A stretch of 64,000 nt of DNA from Acidobacteriaceae bacterium (GCA_021323655.1 JAJPKO010000065.1:124001-188000), one strand, 5' to 3'. Shown: positions 37,258 through 46,641, counted from the stretch's first letter. The notes: a model not told the origin generated them from the sequence alone. Made by a program: numbers and translations.

Positions 37258-40200
37258 TTACAGTTTCGGCGTCAGGCGGATGAAGCGCCCGCTGTAGCGG
37301 TCCCAGTCTGAGAGCAGACGCTTGGCGCGGGTACTCCCCGTCTTTTCAGCGTGCAGCGTAATCAGGTCGCGAATGCTCTGCTGCGCTTCTGCTGAAAGAG
37401 CGTCGTAAGACTCGGGCAGCAGGAAATCGTTGTGGTAACGCTCGTCCTTGAGGAAAGTCCCGTCCTCATCAAAGACCCAGGCCAGCCCACCCGTCATGCC
37501 GGCGCCGAAATTGATTCCGGTGCTGCCCAGAATGACGGCGACGCCTCCGGTCATGTACTCGCAGCCGTGGTCGCCCACGCCTTCCACGATGGCCAGAGCG
37601 CCGGAGTTGCGGACGGCGAAGCGCTCGCCTGCGCGTCCGGCAGCAAAGAGCTTGCCGCTGGTTGCGCCGTAAAGCGCGACGTTGCCCAGAATGACGTGAC
37701 GCTCGCTTTCAAGCGCGGCACGGCCCTGTCCGCGAAGGATAATTTCTCCGCCGCAGAGTCCCTTGCCCACAAAGTCATTGGCCACCCCATCAAGGGTAAG
37801 CGTCATACCGGAAACAGCGAAGGCCCCGAAGGACTGCCCAGCTACTCCTTTAAGACGGAAGGCCACAGGTGCCTTTGGTTCGACGCCGTAGTCCTGAAGC
37901 AGGGCCAGCTCACCCGCGATGCGCGCACCGAGGGTGCGGTTTTCATTGGTGATGGTGGCTTCGACCTCAAAGGGCTTGCCTTCCTTGTAGGCAGCGACGG
38001 CCGGAGCGACCCAGGCGTCGTCAATTTCCGGATGCTCCTGCGGGCGCAGATTGCGCTTGCCTTGCCACGAACGCGGTGAATCGTTGACCGGAGCGGCCAG
38101 CAGCGGCTTCAGGTCAAGGCCGCCATCGTAACGCACCTGTTCAAGCAGGTCCGTGCGGCCGATCGCCGCTTCGAGCGAGGGCAGGCCCAGCTTCGCCAGC
38201 CAGAACTGAATGTCGCGGGCCAGTTCCTCAAAGAACTTGACCAGGTTTTCAGCCCGTCCGCGGAACTTCGCGCGCAGGTCAGGGCGCTGCGTGGCGATCC
38301 CCGTCGGGCAGGTGTTCAGATGGCATTGGCGGGCCATATCGCAACCGAGCGCGACGAGTACCGCGGTGCCAAAGGCGTATTCATCCGCGCCAAGCATTGC
38401 AGCGTAGAGAACATCTTTTGCCGTGCGGAGGCCGCCGTCGGTACGCAGGCGAACCCGTCCGCGCAGACCGTTCCGGATCAGGATCTGCTGCGCTTCAGCC
38501 AGACCAAGCTCCCACGGATTACCCGCATACTTGATGCTCGAAAGCGGTGAAGCTCCCGTGCCTCCGTTGTGTCCCGCAATGACGATGTAATCGGCATAGG
38601 CCTTGGCCACGCCAGCTGCGACGGTGCCTACTCCGAGTTCGGAGACCAGCTTGACGCCGATCGCCGCATTCGGATTGACCCTGCGCAAATCGTGAATGAG
38701 CTGCGCAAGGTCTTCAATCGAATAAATGTCGTGGTGCGGCGTCGGACTGATGAGCTGGATGCCGGGCTGCGCGTGGCGCAGACGCGCAATCAGCTCCGTG
38801 ACTTTGTGTCCCGGAAGCTGGCCGCCTTCGCCTGGTTTCGATCCCTGGGCGATCTTGATCTCAATCTCCTCAGCATTCATCAGGTATTCCGCCGTGACGC
38901 CGAAGCGCGCCGAGGCTACCTGCTTGATCTTGTTGTTGAGCAGCGGCGCAGGGTAGTTCACGCCAGTGAGAGTGATTTCGCCCTTGGGGTCATAAACCGC
39001 GCGGTCTTCCCCACCCTCGCCCGTATTCGATCGTCCGCCAAGCATGTTCATCGCAGCGGTGATGGTCTGGTGCGCCTCCGGGCTGAGCGAGCCGAGCGAC
39101 ATGGCACTGGCAATAAAGCGCTTGTAGTAGTTCGACGAAGGCTCCACCTGGTCAAAGCCAAGCGGGGCCGCGGCGGGCTTGATTTCCAGCAGGTCGCGCA
39201 GCACCGACGGCTCTTTTTCGACCGCAATGCTGGCAAAGGCGCTCCAGGCCTGTCCTGCTTCCGCAACGGGAACAGATGCTCCGCGTGCAGTGCCTACCAC
39301 GGTTTGCAGCAGGCGCACGGTCTGCGGCTGCCAGCCATGCGGCTCAGCCTTGTCGGCCTTGCGAAAGCGGATCCAACCGTAATCAGGCAGGTCTTTCACC
39401 GCCGTGGTGGTGATACCCGTGGTGGTGATACCTTCGCCATTGGCCGCATCACCATTCTCGTTAAAGCTGGCAGTCCAGAGGTCGCGCACCTGGCTCTCCA
39501 GCGCAGTAAAGCCAATGCCGCCCAACGGAGCAGGTGTTCCGAAGAAGCACTTGTCCACCACTTCCTGGCTGAGGCCGAGTGAGTCAAAGAGGTGCGCTCC
39601 ACGGTAGCTGTCCACCACCGAGATGCCCATCTTGGACATGATCTTGGCCAGGCCCAGATCAAAGGCGTGCAGCAGGTTCTCTTCGCCTTTTTCCGGATTG
39701 GCAGCGCGCGCCGTTTCCAGCGCCAGCCACGGGCACACCGCACCTGCTCCCATGCCGAGCAGCACAGCGCCATGATGCAGATCACGGCAGTCGCCGGCTT
39801 CCACGGCGAGACCAACACGGGTACGCTCGCCTGCGCGAATCAGCGCGTGATGCACCGCGCCCGTCGCCAGCGCCATGGGAACCGGAATCGCATTCTGACT
39901 ACATGTGCGGTCCGTCAGCAGAAGGATGGCCGCACCTCCGCGGACCAGATCAATGGCCTTGGCACAGAGATCGTCAAGCGCAGTCAGCAGGTTGCACGCG
40001 GGATTGAAAACACAATCGAGCACAGCAAGTGGAAGCTCATCCGTCAGGCCATGCTGGCGCGTGCGCAATGCTTCCATCTGCCCCAGTGACAGGAATGGTG
40101 AAGACAGTGAGAGTCCGGGCAGCGGCGCTTTCTTGTTGAGAAGATCAGGCCACGGGCCGAGACGCGTGTGCAACTGCACCACACAGGCCTCGCGCAGCGA

Positions 40201-41718
40201 ATCAATCGGCGGATTGGTGACCTGCGCAAAGCGCTGCCGGAAATAGGCATAGACCGGACGCGGCGTGCGCGCCAGCGGCGCCAGCGGCGTGTCATCGCCC
40301 ATGGACCAGACTGCGTCCTTGCCGTCATTGGCCATCGGCTGCAGGATCATCTTCACGTCTTCGCGCGTATATCCAAAGCCAAGCTGCAGGCGCAGCACTT
40401 CTGCTGAATCAAGCGCCGCGACCGGCGTGTTCGGGTCGAGCGTCGTCTCTTCAAGCAGGTTCTCGTATTGCGGTGCTGCGTTGTCGAAGATCTGCAGAAG
40501 CTCATCATTCTCATAGAGCTTCTGCTTTTCTATATCGGCGACGATCATCTCGCCGGGCCCCAGGCGCCCGCTATGGACGACCTTCTCCGGATCGAGGTCT
40601 ACCAGACCGGCCTCGGAACCAACGACAACGATGTCATCTGTCACGAAGAAGCGGCAGGGGCGCAGACCATTGCGGTCCAGCGCTGCGCCGATAAATCGTC
40701 CATCGGTAAAGGAAATCGCAGCCGGGCCATCCCACGGCTCCAGCACATCTTCATTGTAGGCAAAAAATGCCGAGTTGCCTTTTTCCTGCGCGGGCGGCAG
40801 CAGCAGACGCACAGATTCCGCAATGGTGCGGCCATTGTTCGCCAGCAGTTCCAGCATTTCATCGAGGCTGGTCGAGTCAGAACCGTCCGGGCTGATGAGC
40901 GGCTTCAGCTCATCGGGAAGCAGCGGCGCGCGCGCATCCAGACGGGCGCGGTTTCCCCATACCGTATTGATTTCGCCATTGTGCGCCAGCATGCGGAACG
41001 GCTGCGCGCGGTCCCACGAAGGAGCAACGTTGGTTGCATAGCGCTGATGAAAAAGCGCGAAGTGCGTAACGAAACGCGGGTCCTTAAGGTCAGGAAAAAA
41101 CTCAGGCAACAGGCGTCCGGCGCACATGCTCTTGTAAATCATCGTGGTGGACGAGAGCGAGCACACATATCCGGGCGCGCCGCTGCGCTCAAACTGCTTG
41201 CGCGCAAGATAGAGGCGGCGATTGAGATGCTCTGCGTTGTCCGAGGTAATCAGCACTTGCCGGATGACAGGCATGGTAGAGAGGGCAATTTCTCCCAGGA
41301 CTTCCGGACGGGTGGGTACATCACGCCAAACCAGCACGCGACAACCCTGTGCCGCCAGCGCCTGCTCCAGTTCGGTGTGGTCTTCTGCCACGTCGGGCGG
41401 AAAGAAGACCACGCCCACCGCCAGAGGCGCGTCGTCAGCCAGCGCAATGCTACAGGACGCGAGCAGAAATTCGCGCGGAACGCCGGTACAGATACCGATG
41501 CCGTCGCTCGACTTGCCATCCGCAGCCACTGCACCGCGATGGGCGAGCCGGGAGAGCGCAATCAGCGCCTTGTCCAGAATGTCATACGAGGGGCTGTTCT
41601 TGAGCGTGGCAATAAAACCCACTCCGCAGGATTCATGCTCAAAACGCGGATCTACAAGGGAAGAGACACCATTGCGTCCCGCCGGTACCGGCGAACAAGA
41701 GAATTTTATGTGGCCCAT
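37258..41718 (-). CDS. gltB: Glutamate synthase large subunit
   Basis: A 1486-residue GOGAT large subunit transferring the amide of glutamine to 2-oxoglutarate. The N-terminal class II glutaminase has its nucleophile Cys31 in HESCGVGF after a propeptide. The central and FMN-binding synthase domains contain RSNTGEGGEDRAVY, IKQVASARFGVTAEYL, IKIAQGSKPGEGGQLPG and LRTDGGLRTAKDV. The 3Fe-4S cluster is CDMARQCHLNTC. The C-terminal beta-helix domain (GGVAVILGSTGINFGAGMTG) is complete. The small subunit gene gltD is not in the window. It is divergent from the arg operon, with about 175 bp between the two coding starts. Confidence 0.98.
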   Translation of the reverse strand: MGHIKFSCSPVPAGRNGVSSLVDPRFEHESCGVGFIATLKNSPSYDILDKALIALSRLAHRGAVAADGKSSDGIGICTGVPREFLLASCSIALADDAPLAVGVVFFPPDVAEDHTELEQALAAQGCRVLVWRDVPTRPEVLGEIALSTMPVIRQVLITSDNAEHLNRRLYLARKQFERSGAPGYVCSLSSTTMIYKSMCAGRLLPEFFPDLKDPRFVTHFALFHQRYATNVAPSWDRAQPFRMLAHNGEINTVWGNRARLDARAPLLPDELKPLISPDGSDSTSLDEMLELLANNGRTIAESVRLLLPPAQEKGNSAFFAYNEDVLEPWDGPAAISFTDGRFIGAALDRNGLRPCRFFVTDDIVVVGSEAGLVDLDPEKVVHSGRLGPGEMIVADIEKQKLYENDELLQIFDNAAPQYENLLEETTLDPNTPVAALDSAEVLRLQLGFGYTREDVKMILQPMANDGKDAVWSMGDDTPLAPLARTPRPVYAYFRQRFAQVTNPPIDSLREACVVQLHTRLGPWPDLLNKKAPLPGLSLSSPFLSLGQMEALRTRQHGLTDELPLAVLDCVFNPACNLLTALDDLCAKAIDLVRGGAAILLLTDRTCSQNAIPVPMALATGAVHHALIRAGERTRVGLAVEAGDCRDLHHGAVLLGMGAGAVCPWLALETARAANPEKGEENLLHAFDLGLAKIMSKMGISVVDSYRGAHLFDSLGLSQEVVDKCFFGTPAPLGGIGFTALESQVRDLWTASFNENGDAANGEGITTTGITTTAVKDLPDYGWIRFRKADKAEPHGWQPQTVRLLQTVVGTARGASVPVAEAGQAWSAFASIAVEKEPSVLRDLLEIKPAAAPLGFDQVEPSSNYYKRFIASAMSLGSLSPEAHQTITAAMNMLGGRSNTGEGGEDRAVYDPKGEITLTGVNYPAPLLNNKIKQVASARFGVTAEYLMNAEEIEIKIAQGSKPGEGGQLPGHKVTELIARLRHAQPGIQLISPTPHHDIYSIEDLAQLIHDLRRVNPNAAIGVKLVSELGVGTVAAGVAKAYADYIVIAGHNGGTGASPLSSIKYAGNPWELGLAEAQQILIRNGLRGRVRLRTDGGLRTAKDVLYAAMLGADEYAFGTAVLVALGCDMARQCHLNTCPTGIATQRPDLRAKFRGRAENLVKFFEELARDIQFWLAKLGLPSLEAAIGRTDLLEQVRYDGGLDLKPLLAAPVNDSPRSWQGKRNLRPQEHPEIDDAWVAPAVAAYKEGKPFEVEATITNENRTLGARIAGELALLQDYGVEPKAPVAFRLKGVAGQSFGAFAVSGMTLTLDGVANDFVGKGLCGGEIILRGQGRAALESERHVILGNVALYGATSGKLFAAGRAGERFAVRNSGALAIVEGVGDHGCEYMTGGVAVILGSTGINFGAGMTGGLAWVFDEDGTFLKDERYHNDFLLPESYDALSAEAQQSIRDLITLHAEKTGSTRAKRLLSDWDRYSGRFIRLTPKL

Positions 41719-41848
41719 AGCTAACTATACTTCGCTTTCTGCTGGCAGGCAGTAAAAAAATTAACGGAAATTCAACGAAAGCGCGCTTGACTCGTGCATG
41801 CATCGCTTTTGTTTATGCGCGCAAGAAAAAACTTTTATCAGAAATATA

Positions 41849-41877
41849 TTGACAAAAGCGCACTGCATATTTATACA
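41849..41877 (+). promoter_or_regulatory. Sigma-70-type promoter of the arginine operon
   Basis: TTGACA (41849-41854) and TATACA (41872-41877) are separated by 17 bp, a near-consensus housekeeping promoter. Transcription would begin near 41884. The -10 element lies inside the first ARG-box-like palindrome. Confidence 0.85.
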
Positions 41878-41900
41878 ATTGATTTGTATTTTTATGCAAG
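41862..41900. promoter_or_regulatory. Pair of ARG-box-like operators
   Basis: Two near-palindromes, TGCAT-ATTT-ATACA (41864-41877) and TGTAT-TTTT-ATGCA (41885-41898), fit the ArgR half-site layout of 5+4+5 (consensus TGAAT-WWWW-ATTCA). Their centres are 21 bp apart, leaving 3 bp between 18-bp boxes, the same spacing as the paired ARG boxes of E. coli. The first covers the -10 element and the second the transcription start, so ArgR binding should block the operon. Confidence 0.75.
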
Positions 41901-42400
41901 ATGGAGGCGCGCGGCATACCGGCCGCGTTTTTTCAGTTTTGAGTAAGACGGAAAGACATAACGCAATCCGCGATCTGGTGGCCACCACGGCCATCTCCAA
42001 CCAGGAGGAGCTGCGCCGCAAGCTCATTCGCCGCGGCTTCGATGTGACGCAGGCGACCGTCTCGCGCGACATCCACGAGCTGCACCTGTACAAGGGGCCC
42101 AGCGGCTACGCGCTTCCCAGCGGAAATGGCAACGGGCACCTCCGTGAAGAAGAGGACAGCGGTTTGCCTGCCGTTCATGAAGTTCTGCGAAGCTTTGGAC
42201 TGAAGGTTAAGCAGGCGCAGAACCAGCTCGTCCTGATCACGGCCAGTGGCGGCGCGCAGCCTGTGGCGCTGGCCATTGATCATGAAGATTGGAAGGAAGT
42301 CGTCGGAACACTGGCCGGCGATGACACGGTCCTGATTATTTGCCCGGACCAGAAGAGTGCGTCGAAGCTGAAGGCGCGCCTGGAAGAGATGATTGGATGA
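41894..42400 (+). CDS. argR: Arginine repressor
   Basis: A regulator with an N-terminal winged helix (SKTERHNAIRDLV; SNQEELRRKLIRRGFDVTQATVSRDIHEL) and a C-terminal hexamerisation/arginine-binding domain (LVLITASGGAQPVALAIDHE; VVGTLAGDDTVLIICPD). The start is unclear. ATG 41894 lies inside the second operator and only ~10 nt after the predicted transcript start, and the frame is open upstream. TTG 41939 would give the usual N-terminus (SKTERHNAI) but has no Shine-Dalgarno site. It is the first gene of the arg operon and overlaps argC by 4 bp, which implies autoregulation together with the operator pair. Confidence 0.93.
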   Translation: MQDGGARHTGRVFSVLSKTERHNAIRDLVATTAISNQEELRRKLIRRGFDVTQATVSRDIHELHLYKGPSGYALPSGNGNGHLREEEDSGLPAVHEVLRSFGLKVKQAQNQLVLITASGGAQPVALAIDHEDWKEVVGTLAGDDTVLIICPDQKSASKLKARLEEMIG

Positions 42401-43449
42401 CGAAGAAGATACAAACCGCAGTGATGGGAGTTTCCGGATACGCCGGAGCGGAGCTGGCGCGCATTCTGCTGCATCATCCGCAGCTCAGGGGCGTGCCGCC
42501 TGTTTTCCTCGGGCGCGCCGAGGCTGCGCAGCCGCTGACCGAACTGCATCCTCAACTGATGGACAATAACGGCTCCCACGCGCTGAAGGTCGAGCCATTC
42601 TCGTGGGAGCTGCTGAAAGAGCGCAGCGTGGATGTTTTGTTTCTTGCGACTCCGCATGAACAGTCGCGGGAGTGGGCGCCACAGGCGCTTGAGCACGGCA
42701 TCCGCGTCGTGGACCTGAGCGGTGCGTGGCGGCTTGCCCATGCAGAAAACCGCGCTGTGTATAAATTTGCGGATGAAGGCTCGGCAGTCGCTGTCCAGAC
42801 GCAGACCAAAGCTGTCTATGGAATGCCCGAGCTATATCGCGCGGAGATCAAAGACGCGGACCTGGTCGCCAATCCCGGATGCTACTCAACTTCGGTCATT
42901 CTTCCGCTCAGGCCGCTCGTAGCCAAGGGCTGGATTGACCTTGACCGTGGCATCGTAAGCGATTCGAAGTCCGGCGTCTCCGGAGCCGGCAAGGTCCCCA
43001 CCGCGAAGACACATTTTATGCATGCGGCAGACAATCTTTCTGCGTATGGCGTCTTCGGGCACCGGCACACGGGCGAACTGCTCGAACAGCTTGATCTGAA
43101 GCCAGAGCAGATCACCTTCACGCCGCATCTGCTGCCGATTCCGCGTGGCATTCTCTCGACCATTTACGTTGCCTTCAAAGAGAAGAAGACACCCGAGCAG
43201 GTCGAATCTTGCTTCCGCGAATTCTATAAAGACAGTCCGCTGGTGCGGCTCTTCCCTGCTGGCCATCTGCCGCAGATTCAGTATTCGGTGCGCACCAATT
43301 TCTGCGACATAGGATTTCAACTCGCCGTCGATGGGCGACGATGCGTCATCGTCTCCTGCCTTGACAACCTGCTGAAAGGCGCTGCCGGACAAGCGGTGCA
43401 AAACCTGAATGTAATGTATGGATGGGATGAAGCGGAGGGGTTGATATGA
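42397..43449 (+). CDS. argC: N-acetyl-gamma-glutamyl-phosphate reductase
   Basis: A 350-residue NADPH-dependent reductase making N-acetylglutamate semialdehyde. The Rossmann start is AVMGVSGYAGAELARIL, and the catalytic Cys162 is in VANPGCYSTSVILPL. SDSKSGVSGAGKVPT and FTPHLLPIPRGILSTIYV are family hallmarks. ATG 42397 overlaps the argR stop (ATGA), and the gene's own stop overlaps the argB start in the same way, so argR, argC and argB are tightly coupled. Confidence 0.97.
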   Translation: MTKKIQTAVMGVSGYAGAELARILLHHPQLRGVPPVFLGRAEAAQPLTELHPQLMDNNGSHALKVEPFSWELLKERSVDVLFLATPHEQSREWAPQALEHGIRVVDLSGAWRLAHAENRAVYKFADEGSAVAVQTQTKAVYGMPELYRAEIKDADLVANPGCYSTSVILPLRPLVAKGWIDLDRGIVSDSKSGVSGAGKVPTAKTHFMHAADNLSAYGVFGHRHTGELLEQLDLKPEQITFTPHLLPIPRGILSTIYVAFKEKKTPEQVESCFREFYKDSPLVRLFPAGHLPQIQYSVRTNFCDIGFQLAVDGRRCVIVSCLDNLLKGAAGQAVQNLNVMYGWDEAEGLI

Positions 43450-44228
43450 AGTTCGTAATCAAACTCGGCGGAGCGACCCTTGAAAATCCTGACCTGCGCG
43501 AAAGCTGCGCCAAAGCCATCGCCGAACTGGTGAAGGACGGCAGTCAGGTAGTTTTGGTGCACGGCGGAGGCGTGCAGCTGACGCGTACCCTCAAGCAGCT
43601 TGGCAAGCAGAGCGAATTTATCGCTGGACTGCGCGTGACCGATGCCGAAACGCGCGACACGGCGCTGATGGTTCTGAGCGGCCAGGTGAATAAATCTCTC
43701 GTCGCCGCCCTGGGCAAGCATGGACAATCGGCCGTCGGTCTCTGCGGCGGCGATGGCCTCGTCTTCCGCGCACGCAAAAAACGCACGGCGCCGGACCTCG
43801 GCTTTGTGGGCGAGATTGTTGCCTCGGACCCGCGCTGGATTGAGGCCATCTGGAAGATGGGCGCTGTGCCTGTGATTTCAAGCATCGCCCTCGGCTTCGA
43901 TGGCGAATACTACAACGTGAACGCCGATGAAATGGCCGCGGCCTGCGCTGCTGCCTGTAAGGCCGATGCGCTCGTCTTTCTCACCGACGTTCCCGGCGTA
44001 AAAGATGCGAACGGCGAAGTAATGCGCTGGCTCTCCATTGACCAGATTGCGAAGCTGGCCAAAGACGCAGTCATCAGCGGCGGAATGCTGCCAAAGCTCA
44101 GCGCCTGCCGCGAAGCTCTGCTTCAAGGCGTCAAGCGCGTGCGCATTCTGCCCGCCGAGGCCGCCGGCGTTCTGCCCGACTTGTGCAGCACACGCATTAC
44201 GCACGGAACAGAAGTTATGGTGGCGTAA
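43446..44228 (+). CDS. argB: Acetylglutamate kinase
   Basis: A 260-residue amino-acid kinase phosphorylating N-acetylglutamate. It has KLGGATLENPD near the N-terminus, the substrate loop VLVHGGGVQLT, YNVNADEMAAACAAACKADALVFLTDVPGV and a C-terminal GGMLPKLSACREAL. Its short length and lack of an N-terminal helix extension suggest the E. coli-like form. That form is generally not arginine-inhibited, which would leave control to ArgR and the synthase; this last step is inference. Confidence 0.96.
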   Translation: MKFVIKLGGATLENPDLRESCAKAIAELVKDGSQVVLVHGGGVQLTRTLKQLGKQSEFIAGLRVTDAETRDTALMVLSGQVNKSLVAALGKHGQSAVGLCGGDGLVFRARKKRTAPDLGFVGEIVASDPRWIEAIWKMGAVPVISSIALGFDGEYYNVNADEMAAACAAACKADALVFLTDVPGVKDANGEVMRWLSIDQIAKLAKDAVISGGMLPKLSACREALLQGVKRVRILPAEAAGVLPDLCSTRITHGTEVMVA

Positions 44229-44237
44229 AGGATATAC

Positions 44238-44268
44238 GTCATTCTGGGCGAAGCGAAGAATCTTCACG
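44238..44268. repeat. REP-like element in the argB-argD gap
   Basis: GTCATTCTGGGCGAAGCGAA followed by GAATCTTCACG is a clear copy of the CATTCTGAGCGAAGCGAAGAAT intergenic family. It occupies much of the only long gap (156 bp) inside the arg operon and might affect transcript stability there. Confidence 0.65.
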
Positions 44269-44384
44269 TTCCTCAATTCGGTAGTCATCGCAGAGGTTCT
44301 TCGTCACTTCACCCCTGGAAGAAATTGAATAACCGCAAGATGGGCATAGGCCCTGACTTATAAGCTTTTGGAGATTTCTCAACG

Positions 44385-45644
44385 ATGAAACTCGATTCCA
44401 TTCGCGCGGCAGAGGCAAAACTGCTGCTCAATACCTACGAGCGCAGTCCCCTTCTCTTCGTTCGCGGAGAAGGCGTTCATCTCATAGATGAGAACGGCGA
44501 CCGCTACCTTGATCTTTTGAGCGGCATCGGCGTCAATGCGCTCGGCTACGGTCACCCGGCAGTAGTGGACACGATTGCGGAACAAAGCAAAAAACTCGTC
44601 CATATTTCAAACCTGTTCTTTCACGAAGGACAGGCCGAACTTGCCCTTCGCCTGACGGAAAAAAGCGGAATGGACCGCGCCTTCTTCTGCAACAGCGGAA
44701 CAGAGGCGATGGAGGCCGCGCTGAAACTGGCGCGCGCACATGCCGGGAAAAAGCGCTGCGAAGGCAAGGCGCTGGGCACCAAAATCCTGGCCCTCGAACA
44801 CAGCTTCCACGGACGCACCATGGGCTCCGTTGCCGCCACGCACAAGGAAAAATACCGTGAGCCGTTTGCTCCGGTCATGCCGGGCGTGGAGTTTGTCCGT
44901 TTCGATGATGTCACAGACCTGAAAGCTAAATTCTCCAATGAAGTCTGCGCCATCCTGCTTGAAGCCATTCAGGGTGAGGGCGGCATCCGCCCCGTCTCGC
45001 AGCAGTTCATCCAGGCTGCGCGCGAGCTCACGCAATCCACCGGAGCATTGCTCATCGTGGATGAAATCCAGGCCGGACTTGCTCGCACCGGAAAATGGTT
45101 TGCCTACCAGCATTACCGCATTCAGCCGGACGTGATCACCATCGCCAAGCCGCTCGCTGGAGGACTGCCACTGGGCGCGATGCTCTGCAGGGAAGAGGCC
45201 GCGCAGGCCATTCATCCCGGCATGCACGGCACCACCTTTGGCGGAGGCCCGCTGGCTTGCGCTGTCGCCATTGCCGTAATAGACGCAATTGAGAAAGAGC
45301 ACCTGCTCGACCACATCAACAAAGTAGGCAGCCACTTCCGCCAGCAGCTCGAATCGTTGAAGCAGAAGCACAGTGCCATCACCGCTGTGCGCGGACTCGG
45401 CCTGATGCTGGCCATCGAAATTGACTCCGCAGACCTGGCAAAGACCGCTCTCGGAGAGATGACAAAGCGCCGCATTCTCATCAATCGAACCAGCGAGACG
45501 GTGCTGCGTTTCCTGCCGCCTTACGTCATTCAGAAGCAGCACGTAGATGAAGCCATTGCCGCTCTCGACGAAACCTTTACCGAGCACAGCCCTGCCTATG
45601 CCGGCGAGCACGCTCATACCCAGGGAGGAACCAAAATTGGCTAG
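44385..45644 (+). CDS. argD: Acetylornithine aminotransferase
   Basis: A 419-residue class III PLP aminotransferase converting N-acetylglutamate semialdehyde to N-acetylornithine. The PLP-contact Asp226 is in LLIVDEIQAGLARTG, and the Schiff-base Lys255 is in DVITIAKPLAGGLPLGAML. FFCNSGTEAMEAALKLAR and LEHSFHGRTMGS are present. A GGAG site precedes ATG 44385. It is the first gene after the REP-containing gap and overlaps the argF start by 8 bp. Confidence 0.95.
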   Translation: MKLDSIRAAEAKLLLNTYERSPLLFVRGEGVHLIDENGDRYLDLLSGIGVNALGYGHPAVVDTIAEQSKKLVHISNLFFHEGQAELALRLTEKSGMDRAFFCNSGTEAMEAALKLARAHAGKKRCEGKALGTKILALEHSFHGRTMGSVAATHKEKYREPFAPVMPGVEFVRFDDVTDLKAKFSNEVCAILLEAIQGEGGIRPVSQQFIQAARELTQSTGALLIVDEIQAGLARTGKWFAYQHYRIQPDVITIAKPLAGGLPLGAMLCREEAAQAIHPGMHGTTFGGGPLACAVAIAVIDAIEKEHLLDHINKVGSHFRQQLESLKQKHSAITAVRGLGLMLAIEIDSADLAKTALGEMTKRRILINRTSETVLRFLPPYVIQKQHVDEAIAALDETFTEHSPAYAGEHAHTQGGTKIG

Positions 45645-46632
45645 CAAAACACTCGCAGTTCTTGAACCGGAAGCTGGTCTGGAGGCGGCGCTTGCAGGGC
45701 GCGACCTCTGCTCCATCTCTGACCTGACGCCGCAGGAAGTCTCTGCCATTCTGGACCTTGCGCACGACGTAAAAGCACACCCCTCCAGCTATCGCCATGC
45801 GCTCGACGCAAAGCAGATGGTCATGTTCTTTGAGAAGTCGTCTCTGCGCACGCGCCTCACCTTTGAGACGGCCATCAACACGACGGGCGGCAATGCCATC
45901 TTTGTAGACCAGACACAATCGCCGCTCGGCGAGCGCGAGTCGCTGGCCGATATGTCGCGCAATCTCGAGCGTTGGGTCTCGGTCATTGTTCTGCGCACGT
46001 ATGCACATGAGACCATCACGGAAATGGCCCAGTACGCCAGCGTTCCGGTCATCAATGCACTGAGCGACCTCGAGCATCCATGCCAGGCGCTGGCCGATTT
46101 CATGACGCTCCAGGAACGCTTCGGAAACCTGAAGGGGCTCAAATTTACTTATGTCGGAGACGGCAACAACGTCTGCCATTCGCTCCTGCTGACCGCGGCG
46201 CAGCTAGGCGCGCACTGCACCATCGGTACGCCAAAGAACTACGCGCCAAAGGCCGACATCGTTGCACAGGCCCGCGCCATTGCCAACGTGACCGGCAGCG
46301 ACATCACCATCATCAACGACCCGATCGCCGCAGTCTCCGGGGCCGACGCCGTTTACACCGACGTCTGCACTAGCATGGGCTTTGAGCATGAAGCCACCAA
46401 GCGCGCACCCATCTTCAAGCCGTATCAGGTGAATGAAACCCTGATGTCACACGCCGCTTCGCACGCTATCTTTATGCACTGTCTGCCCGCGCACCGCAAT
46501 GCTGAGGTTACCGACGCTGTACTCGACGGCCCGCAGTCGGTGGTCTTCGACCAGGCCGAGAACCGGATGCACGCGCAGAAGGCACTGCTGCTCTTATTGC
46601 TGGGTGCGGGAAAGAAGGCTGTGAAGAAGTGA
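45637..46632 (+). CDS. argF: Ornithine carbamoyltransferase
   Basis: A 331-residue enzyme forming citrulline from ornithine and carbamoyl phosphate. The carbamoyl-phosphate loop SLRTR (69-73, a variant of STRTR) lies in MFFEKSSLRTRLTFE. HPCQALADFMT and FMHCLPAHR (ornithine site) support ornithine rather than aspartate or acetylornithine as the acceptor. The start is TTG 45637, with GGAGG (45624-45628) 8 nt upstream; longer in-frame starts lie well inside argD. It overlaps argD by 8 bp. Confidence 0.95.
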   Translation: MASKTLAVLEPEAGLEAALAGRDLCSISDLTPQEVSAILDLAHDVKAHPSSYRHALDAKQMVMFFEKSSLRTRLTFETAINTTGGNAIFVDQTQSPLGERESLADMSRNLERWVSVIVLRTYAHETITEMAQYASVPVINALSDLEHPCQALADFMTLQERFGNLKGLKFTYVGDGNNVCHSLLLTAAQLGAHCTIGTPKNYAPKADIVAQARAIANVTGSDITIINDPIAAVSGADAVYTDVCTSMGFEHEATKRAPIFKPYQVNETLMSHAASHAIFMHCLPAHRNAEVTDAVLDGPQSVVFDQAENRMHAQKALLLLLLGAGKKAVKK

Positions 46633-46641
46633 CGTCGCCCT

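Noticed and set aside
38569-41724. Two long frames opposite gltB
   Set aside because: They are shadows of a complete gltB and show no domain features.
44607-45749. 380-codon frame opposite argD
   Set aside because: It is antisense to argD and has no recognisable content.
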